Assembly (NCBI RefSeq): GCF_009923995.1
Contig: NZ_RFSK01000016.1
Coordinates: forward strand, 1 to 64,000
Origin: Janthinobacterium sp.
GTDB lineage: Bacteria > Pseudomonadota > Gammaproteobacteria > Burkholderiales > Burkholderiaceae_D
DNA: 64,000 bases
Direction of reading: 5' to 3'
Part shown: in pieces, positions 8,647-17,233 of the stretch
How the letters are laid out: each line of letters opens with the position of its first letter
Position numbering within the stretch: the first letter of the stretch is position 1
Translations under genes and position numbers: made by a program
Notes under the pieces: generated by a model
The model's database searches: none
What the model was told of the DNA's origin: nothing
What the model saw: only the letters and a program-made list of their open reading frames with translations

Positions 8647-9633
8647 ATGGATTTGAGCCAGCACGCCGCCGTCGTCAATTGCGAAGCCTACCGCGATGGC
8701 CGCAAGATCGCCCACTTCGACATCGACAAGGTGGGCGACTTCCTCGACGACCCCGCCTGCTTCGTGTGGATCGGCCTGGCCGGCCCGGACACGGCCGCCA
8801 TGCAGGCGCTGCAGTCGGCCTTCGGCCTGCACGAGCTGGCCGTCGAGGATGCGGAAGGGGCGCACGAGCGGCCCAAGCTGGAGGAATACGGCGACACCCT
8901 GTTCATGGTGCTGCACACGGCCAGCCTGGACGGCGACGCCATCGTCTACGGCGAAACCCACGTCTTTCTCGGCTGCCGCTTCATCATCACCGTGCGCCAT
9001 GGCCCCTCGGCCGGCTATGCGAAGTTGCGCGAGCGCAAGGAAAGCGTGCCGGACAAGCTGGCCAGCGGCCCCGGCTACGTGCTGTATTCCATCATCGACT
9101 TCATCGTCGACCAGTACCAGCCCTGCATCGACCACTTGCAGGCCAAATTCCAGCAATATGAAACGCAGCTGTTCAAGCCCAGCCTGTCCGAAGACAAGCT
9201 GCAGGATTTCTACCAGCTCAAGACGGAGCTGCTCAAGCTGGACGCGGCCGTCAACCCGCTGCATGAAATCTGCACCCAGCTGATCCGTTTCCATGGCGAT
9301 ATCGTGCCCAAGGAAAACCGCATCTATTACCGCGACATCCTCGACCACGTGAAGCGCGTCACGCACACGGCGGGGCAGATGCGCGAAATGGTCAATTCCG
9401 CCATGCAGGTGGCGCTGGGGCAGATCTCGATCCGCCAGAATGAAGTGGTCAAGCGCCTGGCCGGCTGGGGCGCCATCCTGGCCGTGCCCACCATGGTCTT
9501 CAGCCTGTACGGCATGAATTTCGAATTCATGCCGGAGCTGAAGTGGCGCGGCAGTTATCCGGCCGTCATCGCCGGCATCTTCGTCGGCTGCTACCTGCTG
9601 CACCGGCGCCTGAAGCGCGACGGCTGGCTGTAG
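8647..9633 (+). CDS. corA: CorA-family divalent metal ion transporter
   Basis: This 328-residue inner-membrane channel is for Mg2+, or possibly Co2+/Ni2+/Zn2+. It has the CorA layout: a large cytosolic alpha/beta domain (FVWIGLAGPD..., LEEYGDTLFMVLHTA), a long helical stalk (about 140-270), and two C-terminal membrane helices. The first helix ends in the selectivity signature YGMNF (near residue 292), and the last residues are basic (HRRLKRDGWL). The start at 8647 is chosen because GGAAAT sits about 7 bases upstream and the protein begins as relatives do; an upstream in-frame ATG at 8581 would add 22 atypical residues. It stands alone, divergent from the DUF2252 gene. Confidence 0.9.
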   Translation: MDLSQHAAVVNCEAYRDGRKIAHFDIDKVGDFLDDPACFVWIGLAGPDTAAMQALQSAFGLHELAVEDAEGAHERPKLEEYGDTLFMVLHTASLDGDAIVYGETHVFLGCRFIITVRHGPSAGYAKLRERKESVPDKLASGPGYVLYSIIDFIVDQYQPCIDHLQAKFQQYETQLFKPSLSEDKLQDFYQLKTELLKLDAAVNPLHEICTQLIRFHGDIVPKENRIYYRDILDHVKRVTHTAGQMREMVNSAMQVALGQISIRQNEVVKRLAGWGAILAVPTMVFSLYGMNFEFMPELKWRGSYPAVIAGIFVGCYLLHRRLKRDGWL

Positions 9634-9732
9634 GGCGGCACGCAAATATTGGAGAGTTTTGCCGCCCGATTTGCTGCTACGATGAAGTTGTCCCAGTGAA
9701 GGCGGTCGATGGCAACGCGTTGAAACCTCCTT

Positions 9733-9838
9733 GGCGTGGGCGCCGTGCCCGGCTGCCGCTGCGACCCCAGAGCGTGCGGCCAGGGTACAGGGCGCGTCCG
9801 ACGCCACAAGGCTCCTGCGAACCAGGAGCCTTTTTTTT
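9733..9838 (+). ncRNA. Candidate structured RNA (or long 3' UTR) ending in a terminator
   Basis: The 207 bases between corA and the next gene have no credible ORF but strong folding signals. 9733-9737 (GGCGT) pairs with 9801-9805 (ACGCC), 9745-9750 (GTGCCC) with 9783-9788 (GGGTAC), and 9755-9759 (GCCGC) with 9776-9780 (GCGGC), giving one long imperfect hairpin. A separate terminator hairpin with eight T follows. This could be a small RNA or the corA 3' UTR. I do not see the hallmarks of SRP RNA, tmRNA, RNase P RNA or 6S RNA, and no clear promoter could be fixed. Confidence 0.3.
9810..9838 (+). terminator. Rho-independent terminator
   Basis: Arms GGCTCCTG (9810-9817) and CAGGAGCC (9823-9830) form a perfect 8-bp stem with a 5-nt loop, followed by eight T (9831-9838). 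It ends + strand transcription (corA or the candidate RNA). The convergent hydrolase gene stops at 9841, so the same stem may also serve it, though less well on that strand. Confidence 0.88.
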
Positions 9839-9840
9839 GC

Positions 9841-10533
9841 CTATGCCACCGCCGCAGCCGCTTCGAGGATCAGCGCCGCCACTTCCACGGGGCGCGAGGC
9901 CAGCGAGGCATGGCTGGCGTTGAGCGTGATGACTTTTCTTGCCTGCAGGCGGGCCGCCATGCGCTCCTGGTTGACGGGGGAGATCATGCGGTCGGCGCTG
10001 GAAATCTGGTACCAGCTGGGCTTGTGGCGCCAGGCCGGGTCGCTGACGGTGTCGCCGAAGGTACTGGCCAGCGGCGCCTTCTGCACCACGCCCAGCACGG
10101 CTCCTTCCTCCGCATCGAGGTCCTGGCAAAAGCTGTCGTGGTATTGCTCGGGCTTGACCCACAGATAGCCGTCGCTGTCGCCTTCCAGGCTGGCCGCGCC
10201 CAGGGGCGGGTGTTCCTGCGTGATGCTGCCCGCGCTTTCGCCCGTGTCGGGGGCGAAGGCGGCGATGTACACGAGGCCCCGCACATTGGGGGCGTTGCCC
10301 GCCACGCTGATGACGGCGCCGCCGTAGGAGTGTCCTGCCAGCAACACCGGGCCATCGACCTGGGCCACCATCTTGCGCGTGCGCTCGGCATCGTCGGCCA
10401 GCGACGTGAGGGGCAGTTCGACGGCGCGGATGGCCGTGTGGCCCTGGCGCCGCAATTCGATGATGACGCGGCTCCAGTGGGCGGCGCCGCCCCAGAAACC
10501 GTGGACGAGGACGATGGTGGCTTGCTTGCTCAT
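9841..10533 (-). CDS. Alpha/beta hydrolase (esterase-like)
   Basis: This 230-residue cytosolic alpha/beta-fold hydrolase begins MSKQATIVLVHGFWGGAAHW, with the oxyanion-hole HGFWGG. The nucleophile elbow is GHSYGG (Ser near residue 84) and a likely catalytic His is in LNASHASL near the C-terminus. It resembles salicylate-esterase/plant-type RsbQ-like hydrolases of about 230-250 residues; the substrate is unknown. The start at 10533 has an AAGGAG ribosome-binding site 9 bases upstream; upstream open frame is not used. A second alpha/beta hydrolase gene lies 81 bases upstream on the same strand, so the two may be cotranscribed. Confidence 0.85.
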   Translation of the reverse strand: MSKQATIVLVHGFWGGAAHWSRVIIELRRQGHTAIRAVELPLTSLADDAERTRKMVAQVDGPVLLAGHSYGGAVISVAGNAPNVRGLVYIAAFAPDTGESAGSITQEHPPLGAASLEGDSDGYLWVKPEQYHDSFCQDLDAEEGAVLGVVQKAPLASTFGDTVSDPAWRHKPSWYQISSADRMISPVNQERMAARLQARKVITLNASHASLASRPVEVAALILEAAAAVA

Positions 10534-10614
10534 GCGGGTACTCCTTGTGGCGAAGGGAAACGGCAAGGGCCGCGCGGTCACGGGCTGCTGGCTGCGCGGC
10601 GGGAAGCTGCATGC

Positions 10615-11688
10615 TCATTGTAGACCTTCCCAGCGCATGGCCTCGATGGCGTTCACCACGGCCGTTTCGTGTTCGATGAAGAAATCGCTGTGAAAGCCGT
10701 TGCGGATGAGCAGATGGGTACAGCCGGGCAGGGCGGCGGCCAGAAGGTCGCCATCGGCCAGGCGCAGCGGCCGGAAAGCGTCGAAAAACGCCGTGCCGGC
10801 GGCCAGGACCGCCGGGTCGCTCTGCGGCGACAGCCATGGCAGCAGGTTGCGCAAGGTGCCGGGATCGACGGTGATGACCAGCGCCGGCGCGCGCACGCGG
10901 CGGTAGTCGGGCGAAAAATTGTGCGCGGCCAGGTCCATGGCCCGGGCGATGGCGGGCGCGGTATTGGGCCGCACGGCGCCGCCGGGCAGCACTTCCAGGC
11001 TGTCGCGCCAGTTCGCCTCCAGCGCCGGCCACCATCGCTTGTTGACCCGCCGGGCATAGGCGATCGAGGCCTCCATCGACGCCAGATCGGCCGGCCCGGG
11101 CGGGGGCGCCTCGAAGGGCAGGGGTTCCGACTCGCCGTCATCGCCGCCGCTGGCCAGGTAGTCGAAGGTCGTGTCCAGGTACACGAGTCCCCGCACGCGC
11201 CGCGGGTGGCTGCCGGCGAACAGGGTCAGCTCGTTGCCGGCGACGGAGTGGCCGCCCAGGATGACGCGCCGGACGCGCAGGGCGTCGAGCACGGCCAGCA
11301 GGTCGGCCACCAGGGTGGCGGGCGCGTACGTGCCATCGCTGGCGGCATCGGCCGGCAGGGGCTTGCCGGAAGAGCCGTAGCCGCGCCGCGTAATGGCCAG
11401 CACGCGGTGGCGGCGCGCCAGCGCGGGCGCCAGGCTGTCGAAGCCATAGGCGTTGCCGCCCAGGCCGGCCAGCAGCACGATCACGTCGGCGTCGCCGCCG
11501 CTGCCCGGCGCCGCGGACCAGTCGCGCACGTGCAGGCTGACGCCGGGGGCGACGCCGATCTGCCGGTCCGTGACGCTGGCGCTGCGCGGCCCGCCGCCGC
11601 AGGCGGACAGCGCGGCCAGGGCCGTGATACCCAGCAGCACCTGCCTGCGGGCGTGGCAATGCGGCGCGGGACCGCTGGACTGGTGCAT
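10615..11688 (-). CDS. Exported alpha/beta hydrolase, predicted lipoprotein
   Basis: This 357-residue alpha/beta hydrolase carries an N-terminal export signal with a paired Arg (ARRQVLLGITALAALSAC). The LSAC lipobox puts the lipid-modified Cys near residue 30. The fold is shown by VIVLLAGLGGNAYGFDSL, the nucleophile elbow GGHSVAG, YLDTTFDYL and a late His in RNGFHSDFF. It probably acts on a small ester or amide at the membrane; no substrate can be named. The start at 11688 is supported by GAGGAG 9 bases upstream. It is divergent from the DauR-type regulator at 11820. Confidence 0.8.
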   Translation of the reverse strand: MHQSSGPAPHCHARRQVLLGITALAALSACGGGPRSASVTDRQIGVAPGVSLHVRDWSAAPGSGGDADVIVLLAGLGGNAYGFDSLAPALARRHRVLAITRRGYGSSGKPLPADAASDGTYAPATLVADLLAVLDALRVRRVILGGHSVAGNELTLFAGSHPRRVRGLVYLDTTFDYLASGGDDGESEPLPFEAPPPGPADLASMEASIAYARRVNKRWWPALEANWRDSLEVLPGGAVRPNTAPAIARAMDLAAHNFSPDYRRVRAPALVITVDPGTLRNLLPWLSPQSDPAVLAAGTAFFDAFRPLRLADGDLLAAALPGCTHLLIRNGFHSDFFIEHETAVVNAIEAMRWEGLQ

Positions 11689-11819
11689 GGCGTGCTCCTC
11701 ATGGGGTAGGTGACAGCAGCCAGTATCGGCAGCGCGCATGAAGCGCGGCTGAGCGGGGCATGAAGATCGCCTGAAGAAAAGACTTTGACATATTTTCCAG
11801 AAGTGGATAATCTGTCTGC

Positions 11820-12473
11820 ATGAAAACACACGATGCCCCTCCCGCTGCCGCGCGCAACGCCGAACACGTCCTGCTGCTCGAGCAGCTCAAGCAGGTGGCC
11901 GACGGCCTGGCGCGCACCTTCGCGCCCTTCTGCGAAGTGGTGCTGCACGACCTGCTGGCGCCCGAACACGCCGTGCTGGCCATCCATAACAACCTGTCGG
12001 GGCGGGCCGTGGGCCAGCCGGCGACGGAACTGGGCCTGGCGCGCATCCTCGACCCGGATTTCGCCCAGGTCGTGGCGAACTACCCCAACAAGTTTGCCGA
12101 TGGCCGGCAAGCCAAGAGCACCTCCATCGGCATCAAGGATGGCGAAGGCAAGTACGTCGCGGCCCTGTGCCTGAACGTGGACCTGACCCTGTTCCAGGGT
12201 TTTCAGACGGCCATGAACCAGTTCGTGGCCGTCGATGCGGGCGCCGCGCCGCGCGAATCGCTGGACCCGGCCGGCGCCGACGCCATCCGCGCCCGCATCG
12301 ACCAGTTCGCGGCGCGCCTGGCCGCGTCGCCGCGCACCCTGAAAGCGCCGGCGCGCCGCGCCTTGCTGCAGGAACTGCGCGCGGCCGGCCTGCTCGACGT
12401 GCGCCGCGCCATGGAAATCATCGCCGAGCACCTTGGCGTGTCGCGCGCCGCCGTCTACACCTACGCGAGGTAG
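11820..12473 (+). CDS. YheO/DauR-type transcriptional regulator
   Basis: This 217-residue regulator has a YheO PAS-like sensor domain (about 20-130, LARTFAPFCEVVLHDLLAPEH...KYVAALCLNVDLTLF) and a C-terminal helix-turn-helix (about 170-217, RRAMEIIAEHLGVSRAAVYTYAR). Relatives include DauR, which controls D-arginine catabolism genes in Pseudomonas. The gene starts a three-gene + strand cluster: the stop codon is 4 bases before the imine reductase/cyclodeaminase ATG, and a PLP lyase follows. It probably controls this operon and may sense an amino acid or imino acid. Confidence 0.85.
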   Translation: MKTHDAPPAAARNAEHVLLLEQLKQVADGLARTFAPFCEVVLHDLLAPEHAVLAIHNNLSGRAVGQPATELGLARILDPDFAQVVANYPNKFADGRQAKSTSIGIKDGEGKYVAALCLNVDLTLFQGFQTAMNQFVAVDAGAAPRESLDPAGADAIRARIDQFAARLAASPRTLKAPARRALLQELRAAGLLDVRRAMEIIAEHLGVSRAAVYTYAR

Positions 12474-12477
12474 GCAC

Positions 12478-13470
12478 ATGGACACTTCTACCGGCATCGA
12501 CCCGTCGGCGGCGCGCCTGCTGCTGCTCGACGCGGCCGCCGTCGCCGCCCACCTGCAGGAGGACGCCGTGCTGGCCGCCGTGCACGAAGCCTTCGTGCTG
12601 CACAGCCGCCAGCAGGGCCGCGTGTTCCCCGTCATCCGCGAAGCGCTGGCGACGGGCGGCGTGTTCGGCATCAAGGCGGGCGACGTGCCGGCCGAGAATC
12701 TGCTGGGCTTCAAGGCGGCCGGCTTCTGGCCCGCCAACCGCGCCGCGGGCGGCGAGCCGCACCAGGCCACCATCATGCTGCTCGACCCGGCCACGGGACG
12801 GCCCGTGTGCATCATCGACGGCAATGCCATCACCACGGCGCGCACGGGCGCGGCCGGCGCGCTGGGGCTGCAGCGGCTGGCGCGGCCCGACAGCGCCAGC
12901 CTGTGCGTGTTCGGCACGGGCGTGCAGGCCACGGCGCAGACCGGGTATGCGCTGCGCGTGCTGCCGCACCTGCGCCAGCTGCGCTATGTCAGCTCGACCG
13001 GCCAGCCGCATGCCCGCTTCGAGGCGGCCTTTGCCGGCCGCATCGCCATCGCCCATGCGCCCGACGCCGATGCGGCCGTCGCCGCCAGCGACGTGGTGAT
13101 CACGGCCACGCCGGGCCGCGGCCCCCTGTTCAGCGCCGCCGCCGTGCGGCCCGGTACGCACGTCAGCGCCATCGGCGCGGACACGCGCGGCAAGCGCGAG
13201 CTGCCCGAGGGCTTGCTGGCGCGGGCGCGCCTGGTGGTCGACGACGTGGCGCAGGCGCGCAGCATCGGCGAGGCGCAATGGGCGCCGGAGATCCCGTGCC
13301 AGACCCTGGGCGACCTGCTCGACGGGCGCGCCACCTTGGCGCGGGCCGCCGCCGACGTCACGGTGCTGGACCTGACGGGACTGGCCCTGCAAGACCTGAC
13401 CGTGGCGCGCCTGGTGTACCGGCAGGCGCTGGCCGCCGGCAGCGGCACCGACATTTCCTGGCCGTGGTAG
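12478..13470 (+). CDS. Ornithine cyclodeaminase/mu-crystallin family protein (imine or iminosuccinate reductase candidate)
   Basis: This 330-residue NAD(P)-dependent enzyme is of the ornithine cyclodeaminase/mu-crystallin family. The Rossmann core is LCVFGTGVQATAQ (about 142-154); upstream are GVFGIKAGDVPAENLLGFKAAGF and ITTARTGAAGALGL, and later GTHVSAIGADTRGKREL. The family includes ornithine cyclodeaminase, L-arginine dehydrogenase DauB, ketimine reductases and iminosuccinate reductase (BhcD). Because the next gene is a hydroxyaspartate dehydratase homologue that would make iminosuccinate, reduction of iminosuccinate to aspartate is an attractive role. A DauB-like role fits the regulator type. 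The start at 12478 follows the regulator stop by 4 bases. Confidence 0.85.
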   Translation: MDTSTGIDPSAARLLLLDAAAVAAHLQEDAVLAAVHEAFVLHSRQQGRVFPVIREALATGGVFGIKAGDVPAENLLGFKAAGFWPANRAAGGEPHQATIMLLDPATGRPVCIIDGNAITTARTGAAGALGLQRLARPDSASLCVFGTGVQATAQTGYALRVLPHLRQLRYVSSTGQPHARFEAAFAGRIAIAHAPDADAAVAASDVVITATPGRGPLFSAAAVRPGTHVSAIGADTRGKRELPEGLLARARLVVDDVAQARSIGEAQWAPEIPCQTLGDLLDGRATLARAAADVTVLDLTGLALQDLTVARLVYRQALAAGSGTDISWPW

Positions 13471-13501
13471 GGCCGTTCCTCACTTTTGAAAGGCACGCAG
13501 C

Positions 13502-14473
13502 ATGCAGAACCTGACACTTCCCACCTACGCCGACGTCGTGGCGGCCGCCGGCCGCATCGCGGGCCACGCCCACAGGACGCCCGTCATCACCTCGCGCACC
13601 GTCGACGCGGAATTTGGCGCCCAGGTCTTCTTCAAGTGCGAGAACCTGCAGCGCATGGGCGCCTTCAAGTTCCGCGGCGCCTACAACGCGCTGTCGCAGT
13701 TCGACGCGCGGCAGCGGCAGGCGGGCGTGGTGGCTTTCTCGTCGGGCAACCACGCCCAGGCTATCGCGCTGTCGGCGCGGCTGCTGGACATCCCCGCCAC
13801 CATCATCATGCCGCAGGATGCGCCGGCCGCCAAAATCGCCGCCACGCGGGGCTATGGCGGCAACGTGGTGCTGTACGACCGCTACACGCAGGACCGCGAG
13901 CAGATCGGCCGCGAACTGGCCGAGCAGCGGGGCATGACCCTGATTCCGCCCTACGACCATGCGCACGTGATCGCCGGCCAGGGCACGGCCGCCAGGGAAC
14001 TCTTCGAGGAAGTGGGAGCGCTGGACGCCTTCTTCGTGTGCCTGGGCGGCGGCGGCCTGCTGGCCGGCTCGGCCCTGGCCACGCGCGCGCTGTCGCCCGA
14101 TTGCAAGCTGTACGGCGTGGAGCCGGAGGCCGGCAACGATGGCCAGCAGTCGTTCCGCTCGGGGCAGATCGTGCACATCGACACCCCCAGGACCATCGCC
14201 GACGGCGCGCAGACGCAGCACCTGGGCAGCCTGACGTTCCCCATCATCCGCCGCGACGTGGACGACGTGCTGACGGTCAGCGACGCCCAGCTCGTCGAGC
14301 GCATGGCCTTTGCCGCCTCGCGCATGAAGCTGGTGATCGAGCCGACGGGCTGCCTGGGCTTTGCCGCCGCCCTGCAGATGAAGGAGCAGCTGCGCGGCAA
14401 GCGCGTGGGCATCTTGATCAGCGGCGGCAACGTGGACATGCCGCGCTTTTGCGAGCTGCTGGGCGGCGCCTGA
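13502..14473 (+). CDS. PLP-dependent threo-3-hydroxyaspartate ammonia-lyase/threonine dehydratase family
   Basis: This 323-residue fold-type II PLP enzyme has its PLP-binding Lys at residue 56 in GAFKFRGAYNAL. Substrate-loop SSGNHAQAIALSA and the phosphate-cradle GGGGLLAG follow, with ISGGNVD near the C-terminus. The short single-domain form without an ACT domain matches threo-3-hydroxyaspartate dehydratase and serine racemase rather than biosynthetic threonine deaminase. Expected chemistry is beta-hydroxyaspartate to iminosuccinate or oxaloacetate plus ammonia. It lies 31 bases behind the imine reductase gene with GAAAGG upstream, in one operon. A generic L-threonine/serine dehydratase cannot be excluded. 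Confidence 0.85.
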   Translation: MQNLTLPTYADVVAAAGRIAGHAHRTPVITSRTVDAEFGAQVFFKCENLQRMGAFKFRGAYNALSQFDARQRQAGVVAFSSGNHAQAIALSARLLDIPATIIMPQDAPAAKIAATRGYGGNVVLYDRYTQDREQIGRELAEQRGMTLIPPYDHAHVIAGQGTAARELFEEVGALDAFFVCLGGGGLLAGSALATRALSPDCKLYGVEPEAGNDGQQSFRSGQIVHIDTPRTIADGAQTQHLGSLTFPIIRRDVDDVLTVSDAQLVERMAFAASRMKLVIEPTGCLGFAAALQMKEQLRGKRVGILISGGNVDMPRFCELLGGA

Positions 14474-14483
14474 GGCGCCGCCG

Positions 14484-15329
14484 TCAGTGCGACACGAGCA
14501 CGGGCAAGGTCATCTCCTGCAGCACCGTGCGCGTGACGCCGCCCAGCAGCGTTTCGCGCAGGCGCATGTGGCCGTAGCAGCCCATCACCAGCAGGTCGCA
14601 TTGCCGCTGGGCCGCCATGGCCAGCAAGGCCTGTCCCACATCCTGGCCCGGCGGCGTGTCGTGCTGCAGCACGTCGACATTGACGCCGTGGCGGGCCAGG
14701 TACAGGGCCAGGTCGGCGCCCGGCTGTTCGCCGTGCGCGGCCGGCTGCAGGTGCGAATTGACGACGGCCAGCGTCACTTGCCCGGCGCGGCGCAGCAGGG
14801 GCAGGGCGTCCGTGATGGCGCGCAGCGCTTCGGCGCTGCCGTTCCAGGCCAGCAGGGGATGCCGGGCCAGGCTGTCCGGCGCCGCGGACGGCACATGCGG
14901 CACCATCAGCACGGGACGGCCGCAGTGGAGCATCAGGTATTCGGCCGTGCCGGCGATGACGCGCGAAGGCGTGTCCTGCGCATCCGTCTGGCCCAGGATC
15001 AGCAGGTCGCAATAGCGCGCCTGCAGCAGCAGCGCGCCCTGCGCGTCGTCGTCGACGAAGCGCGTCTCGTAGGTGGCCAGGCCCTCTTCGCGGGCGATGC
15101 GCTCGAAGGCATGCAGGGCATCGCTGGCCTGGCCGCGCAGCGCCTGCATTTGCGCCGGCGCAAACTGCAGCGCGTTGACGCCGCCGCCATAGGCGTAGCG
15201 CGAGATGCCGCTCATGGCCGAACCGATCAGGTGCGCCCCTTCGGCGATGGCCAGGCGCACGGCCAGGCGGATGCGCTGCGCGCAGTGGCGTGAATTGTCC
15301 ACGTGGACCAGCAGGGTAGTGTAGGGCAT
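14484..15329 (-). CDS. Tandem universal stress protein (UspA fold)
   Basis: This 281-residue cytosolic protein has two Usp domains: residues 1-145 (YTTLLVHVDNSRHCAQRIRL) and about 150-281 (HPLLAWNGSAEALRAITDAL). The second ends with VMGCYGHMRLRETLLGGVTRTVL, the nucleotide-binding G2xG9G-like pattern of ATP-binding Usp members. It has an AGGAG ribosome-binding site. It lies 30 bases downstream of a PHA synthase gene on the same strand and is likely cotranscribed; Usp-PHA pairs are known in stress and redox regulons. Convergent with the lyase gene, only 10 bases apart. Confidence 0.88.
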   Translation of the reverse strand: MPYTTLLVHVDNSRHCAQRIRLAVRLAIAEGAHLIGSAMSGISRYAYGGGVNALQFAPAQMQALRGQASDALHAFERIAREEGLATYETRFVDDDAQGALLLQARYCDLLILGQTDAQDTPSRVIAGTAEYLMLHCGRPVLMVPHVPSAAPDSLARHPLLAWNGSAEALRAITDALPLLRRAGQVTLAVVNSHLQPAAHGEQPGADLALYLARHGVNVDVLQHDTPPGQDVGQALLAMAAQRQCDLLVMGCYGHMRLRETLLGGVTRTVLQEMTLPVLVSH

Positions 15330-15359
15330 GGCGTTCTCCTCGGTTGTCGGTATCGGTGG

Positions 15360-17150
15360 TCAGGGCTGCAGCACGTAGGTGCCGGGGGCGTCGCCCAGGT
15401 CGGGCCCCATGGCCGGCGGCGGCGCCTGCGCGCCGGAGCGCGCCGCCAGCCAGGCTTGCCAGGCGGGCCACCACGACCCCTCGTGGCGCGGCACGTCGCG
15501 CTGCCAGCTGTCCGCGTCGATGTAGGCCTCGTCGTGGCGGTGCGTGGCCAGCTGGTAGCTGCGGCGCGCCTGGCCCGGCGGCGAGACGACGCCCGCATTG
15601 TGGCCGCCCGAGGTGAGCAAAAAGGTGACGTCGGTATCGGTGAGCAGCTGCAGCTTGTAGACGGAGCGCCACGGCGCCACGTGGTCCGTCACGGTGCCGA
15701 CGGCGAAGATGGGTGCGTGGATGTCGGGCAGGGCGATGTGGCGGCCCGCCGTGCGGTAGCGGCCTTCGGCCAGGTCGTTGTGCAGGAACAGCCGGCGCAG
15801 GTATTCCGAGTGCATGCGGCAGGGCATGCGCGTGGCGTCTGCGTTCCAGGCCATCAGGTCGCTGTCCTGCTCGTCGAGTCCCAGCAGGTAGTGGCGCAGC
15901 CGGCGCGACCAGACCAGGTCGTTCGAGCGCAGCAGCTGGAAGGCGCCCGCCATCTGCTTCGTGTCGAGGTAGCCCTGCTTCCACATGGCCGCTTCCAGGA
16001 AGCTGACCTGGCTGTCGTCGATGAACAGCGACAGTTCGCCCGGTTCCTTGAAGTCCACCTGCGAGGCCAGCATGGTGAGACTGGCCAGGCGCGCGTCGGC
16101 ATCGCGCGCCATGCTGGCGGCGGCGATGGCCAGCAGGGTGCCGCCCAGGCAGTAGCCGGCCGCGTGCACCTGCGGCGCGCCCGTGATGCGGACAACGGCG
16201 TCGAGCGCATCCATCACGCCCAGCTGGCGGTAGTCTTCCAGCGACAGCTCGCGGTCTTCTTCCAGCGGGTTTTTCCAGGAAATCATGAACACCGTGTGCC
16301 CCTGGGCCACCAGGTAGCGCACGAGCGAATTGTGCGGCGACAGGTCGAGGATGTAGAACTTCATGATCCAGGCGGGCACGAACAGCACGGGCGTGGCATG
16401 CACGCTGGCGGTGGTTGGCGCGTACTGGAGCAATTCGATCAGGTCATTGCGGTAGACCACCTTGCCCGGCGTGACGGCCACGTTGCCTCCCACGGCATGG
16501 GTGCGCTGCCCGGGCGCATGCGCTCCCATGGCGGCGCGCTGCCAGTCCTCGGCCAAGTGGGCCATGCCGCGCGCCAGGTTGGCGCCGCCGCTTGCCAAGG
16601 TGGCTTGCTGCACCACGGGATTGGTCAGCATGAAGTTCGATGGCGCCAGCATGTCCAGCCACTGGCGCACGGTGAAGGTGACGACGTCCTCGTGGTGCGG
16701 CGAGACGCCGCGCACGCCCGTGGTGGCGCGGTGCCACCACTGCTGCTGCAGCAGGAAGCCCTGGTAGACGAGGTTGTACGGCCAGCGCTGCCAGGCGGGG
16801 TCGTCGAAGCGCCGGTCCTGCGGCAGCGGGGCGATGCAGGGCGCCGCGCCGCCGCCGGACAGTGCCGACTGCACAGCATACTGCTGCCAGCGGCCGATCT
16901 TCTTCCACGCTTCCTGCAGCAGGGTTTGCTGTTTCGACGGCGCCAGCGCCAGGTGGCTGAGCCAGTCGGCATAGGCATTGCCCAGCGCGGCGGGAGAAAT
17001 GCCGCCCGTGAACTTGCCCAGCCAGGCGTTCAGCAGCAGGTCCAGGGTGGCGCCTTCGGGCGCGCTTTCGGGATAGTCGGGCGGGGGCGCGCCTTGCCAG
17101 GCGCTGCCCTGGCGTTCATGTTCCGTTGTTGCCTGCTGCGTCTTGCTCAT
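15360..17150 (-). CDS. phaC: Poly(3-hydroxyalkanoate) synthase
   Basis: This 596-residue PhaC polymerises 3-hydroxyacyl-CoA into PHA granules. The N-terminal PhaC_N region (about 90-260, FTVRQWLDMLAPSNFMLTNP) precedes an alpha/beta-hydrolase core with FVPAWIMKFYILDLSPHNSL and the lipase-like box GYCLGG, whose Cys334 is the nucleophile. Asp in GTVTDHVAPW and His in SGGHNAGVV complete the triad. Length fits class I synthases. The start at 17150 has AGGAG about 9 bases upstream. No phaA, phaB, phaP or phaR lies nearby, so this may be a second, stand-alone synthase linked to the downstream Usp gene. Confidence 0.92.
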   Translation of the reverse strand: MSKTQQATTEHERQGSAWQGAPPPDYPESAPEGATLDLLLNAWLGKFTGGISPAALGNAYADWLSHLALAPSKQQTLLQEAWKKIGRWQQYAVQSALSGGGAAPCIAPLPQDRRFDDPAWQRWPYNLVYQGFLLQQQWWHRATTGVRGVSPHHEDVVTFTVRQWLDMLAPSNFMLTNPVVQQATLASGGANLARGMAHLAEDWQRAAMGAHAPGQRTHAVGGNVAVTPGKVVYRNDLIELLQYAPTTASVHATPVLFVPAWIMKFYILDLSPHNSLVRYLVAQGHTVFMISWKNPLEEDRELSLEDYRQLGVMDALDAVVRITGAPQVHAAGYCLGGTLLAIAAASMARDADARLASLTMLASQVDFKEPGELSLFIDDSQVSFLEAAMWKQGYLDTKQMAGAFQLLRSNDLVWSRRLRHYLLGLDEQDSDLMAWNADATRMPCRMHSEYLRRLFLHNDLAEGRYRTAGRHIALPDIHAPIFAVGTVTDHVAPWRSVYKLQLLTDTDVTFLLTSGGHNAGVVSPPGQARRSYQLATHRHDEAYIDADSWQRDVPRHEGSWWPAWQAWLAARSGAQAPPPAMGPDLGDAPGTYVLQP

Positions 17151-17233
17151 GTGGGGCTCCTGCTATTTTTTTACAGGATAGCAAGAGCTTGTTCAAAAAA
17201 TTATGATCTACATCAAGTTTGGCCGGATGGCTT

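Noticed and set aside
9640-9838. tRNA, SRP RNA, tmRNA or 6S RNA in the corA downstream gap
   Set aside because: No cloverleaf or CCA end, no GGAAGCAGCC-type SRP loop, no tmRNA tag frame, and no recognisable 6S bubble.
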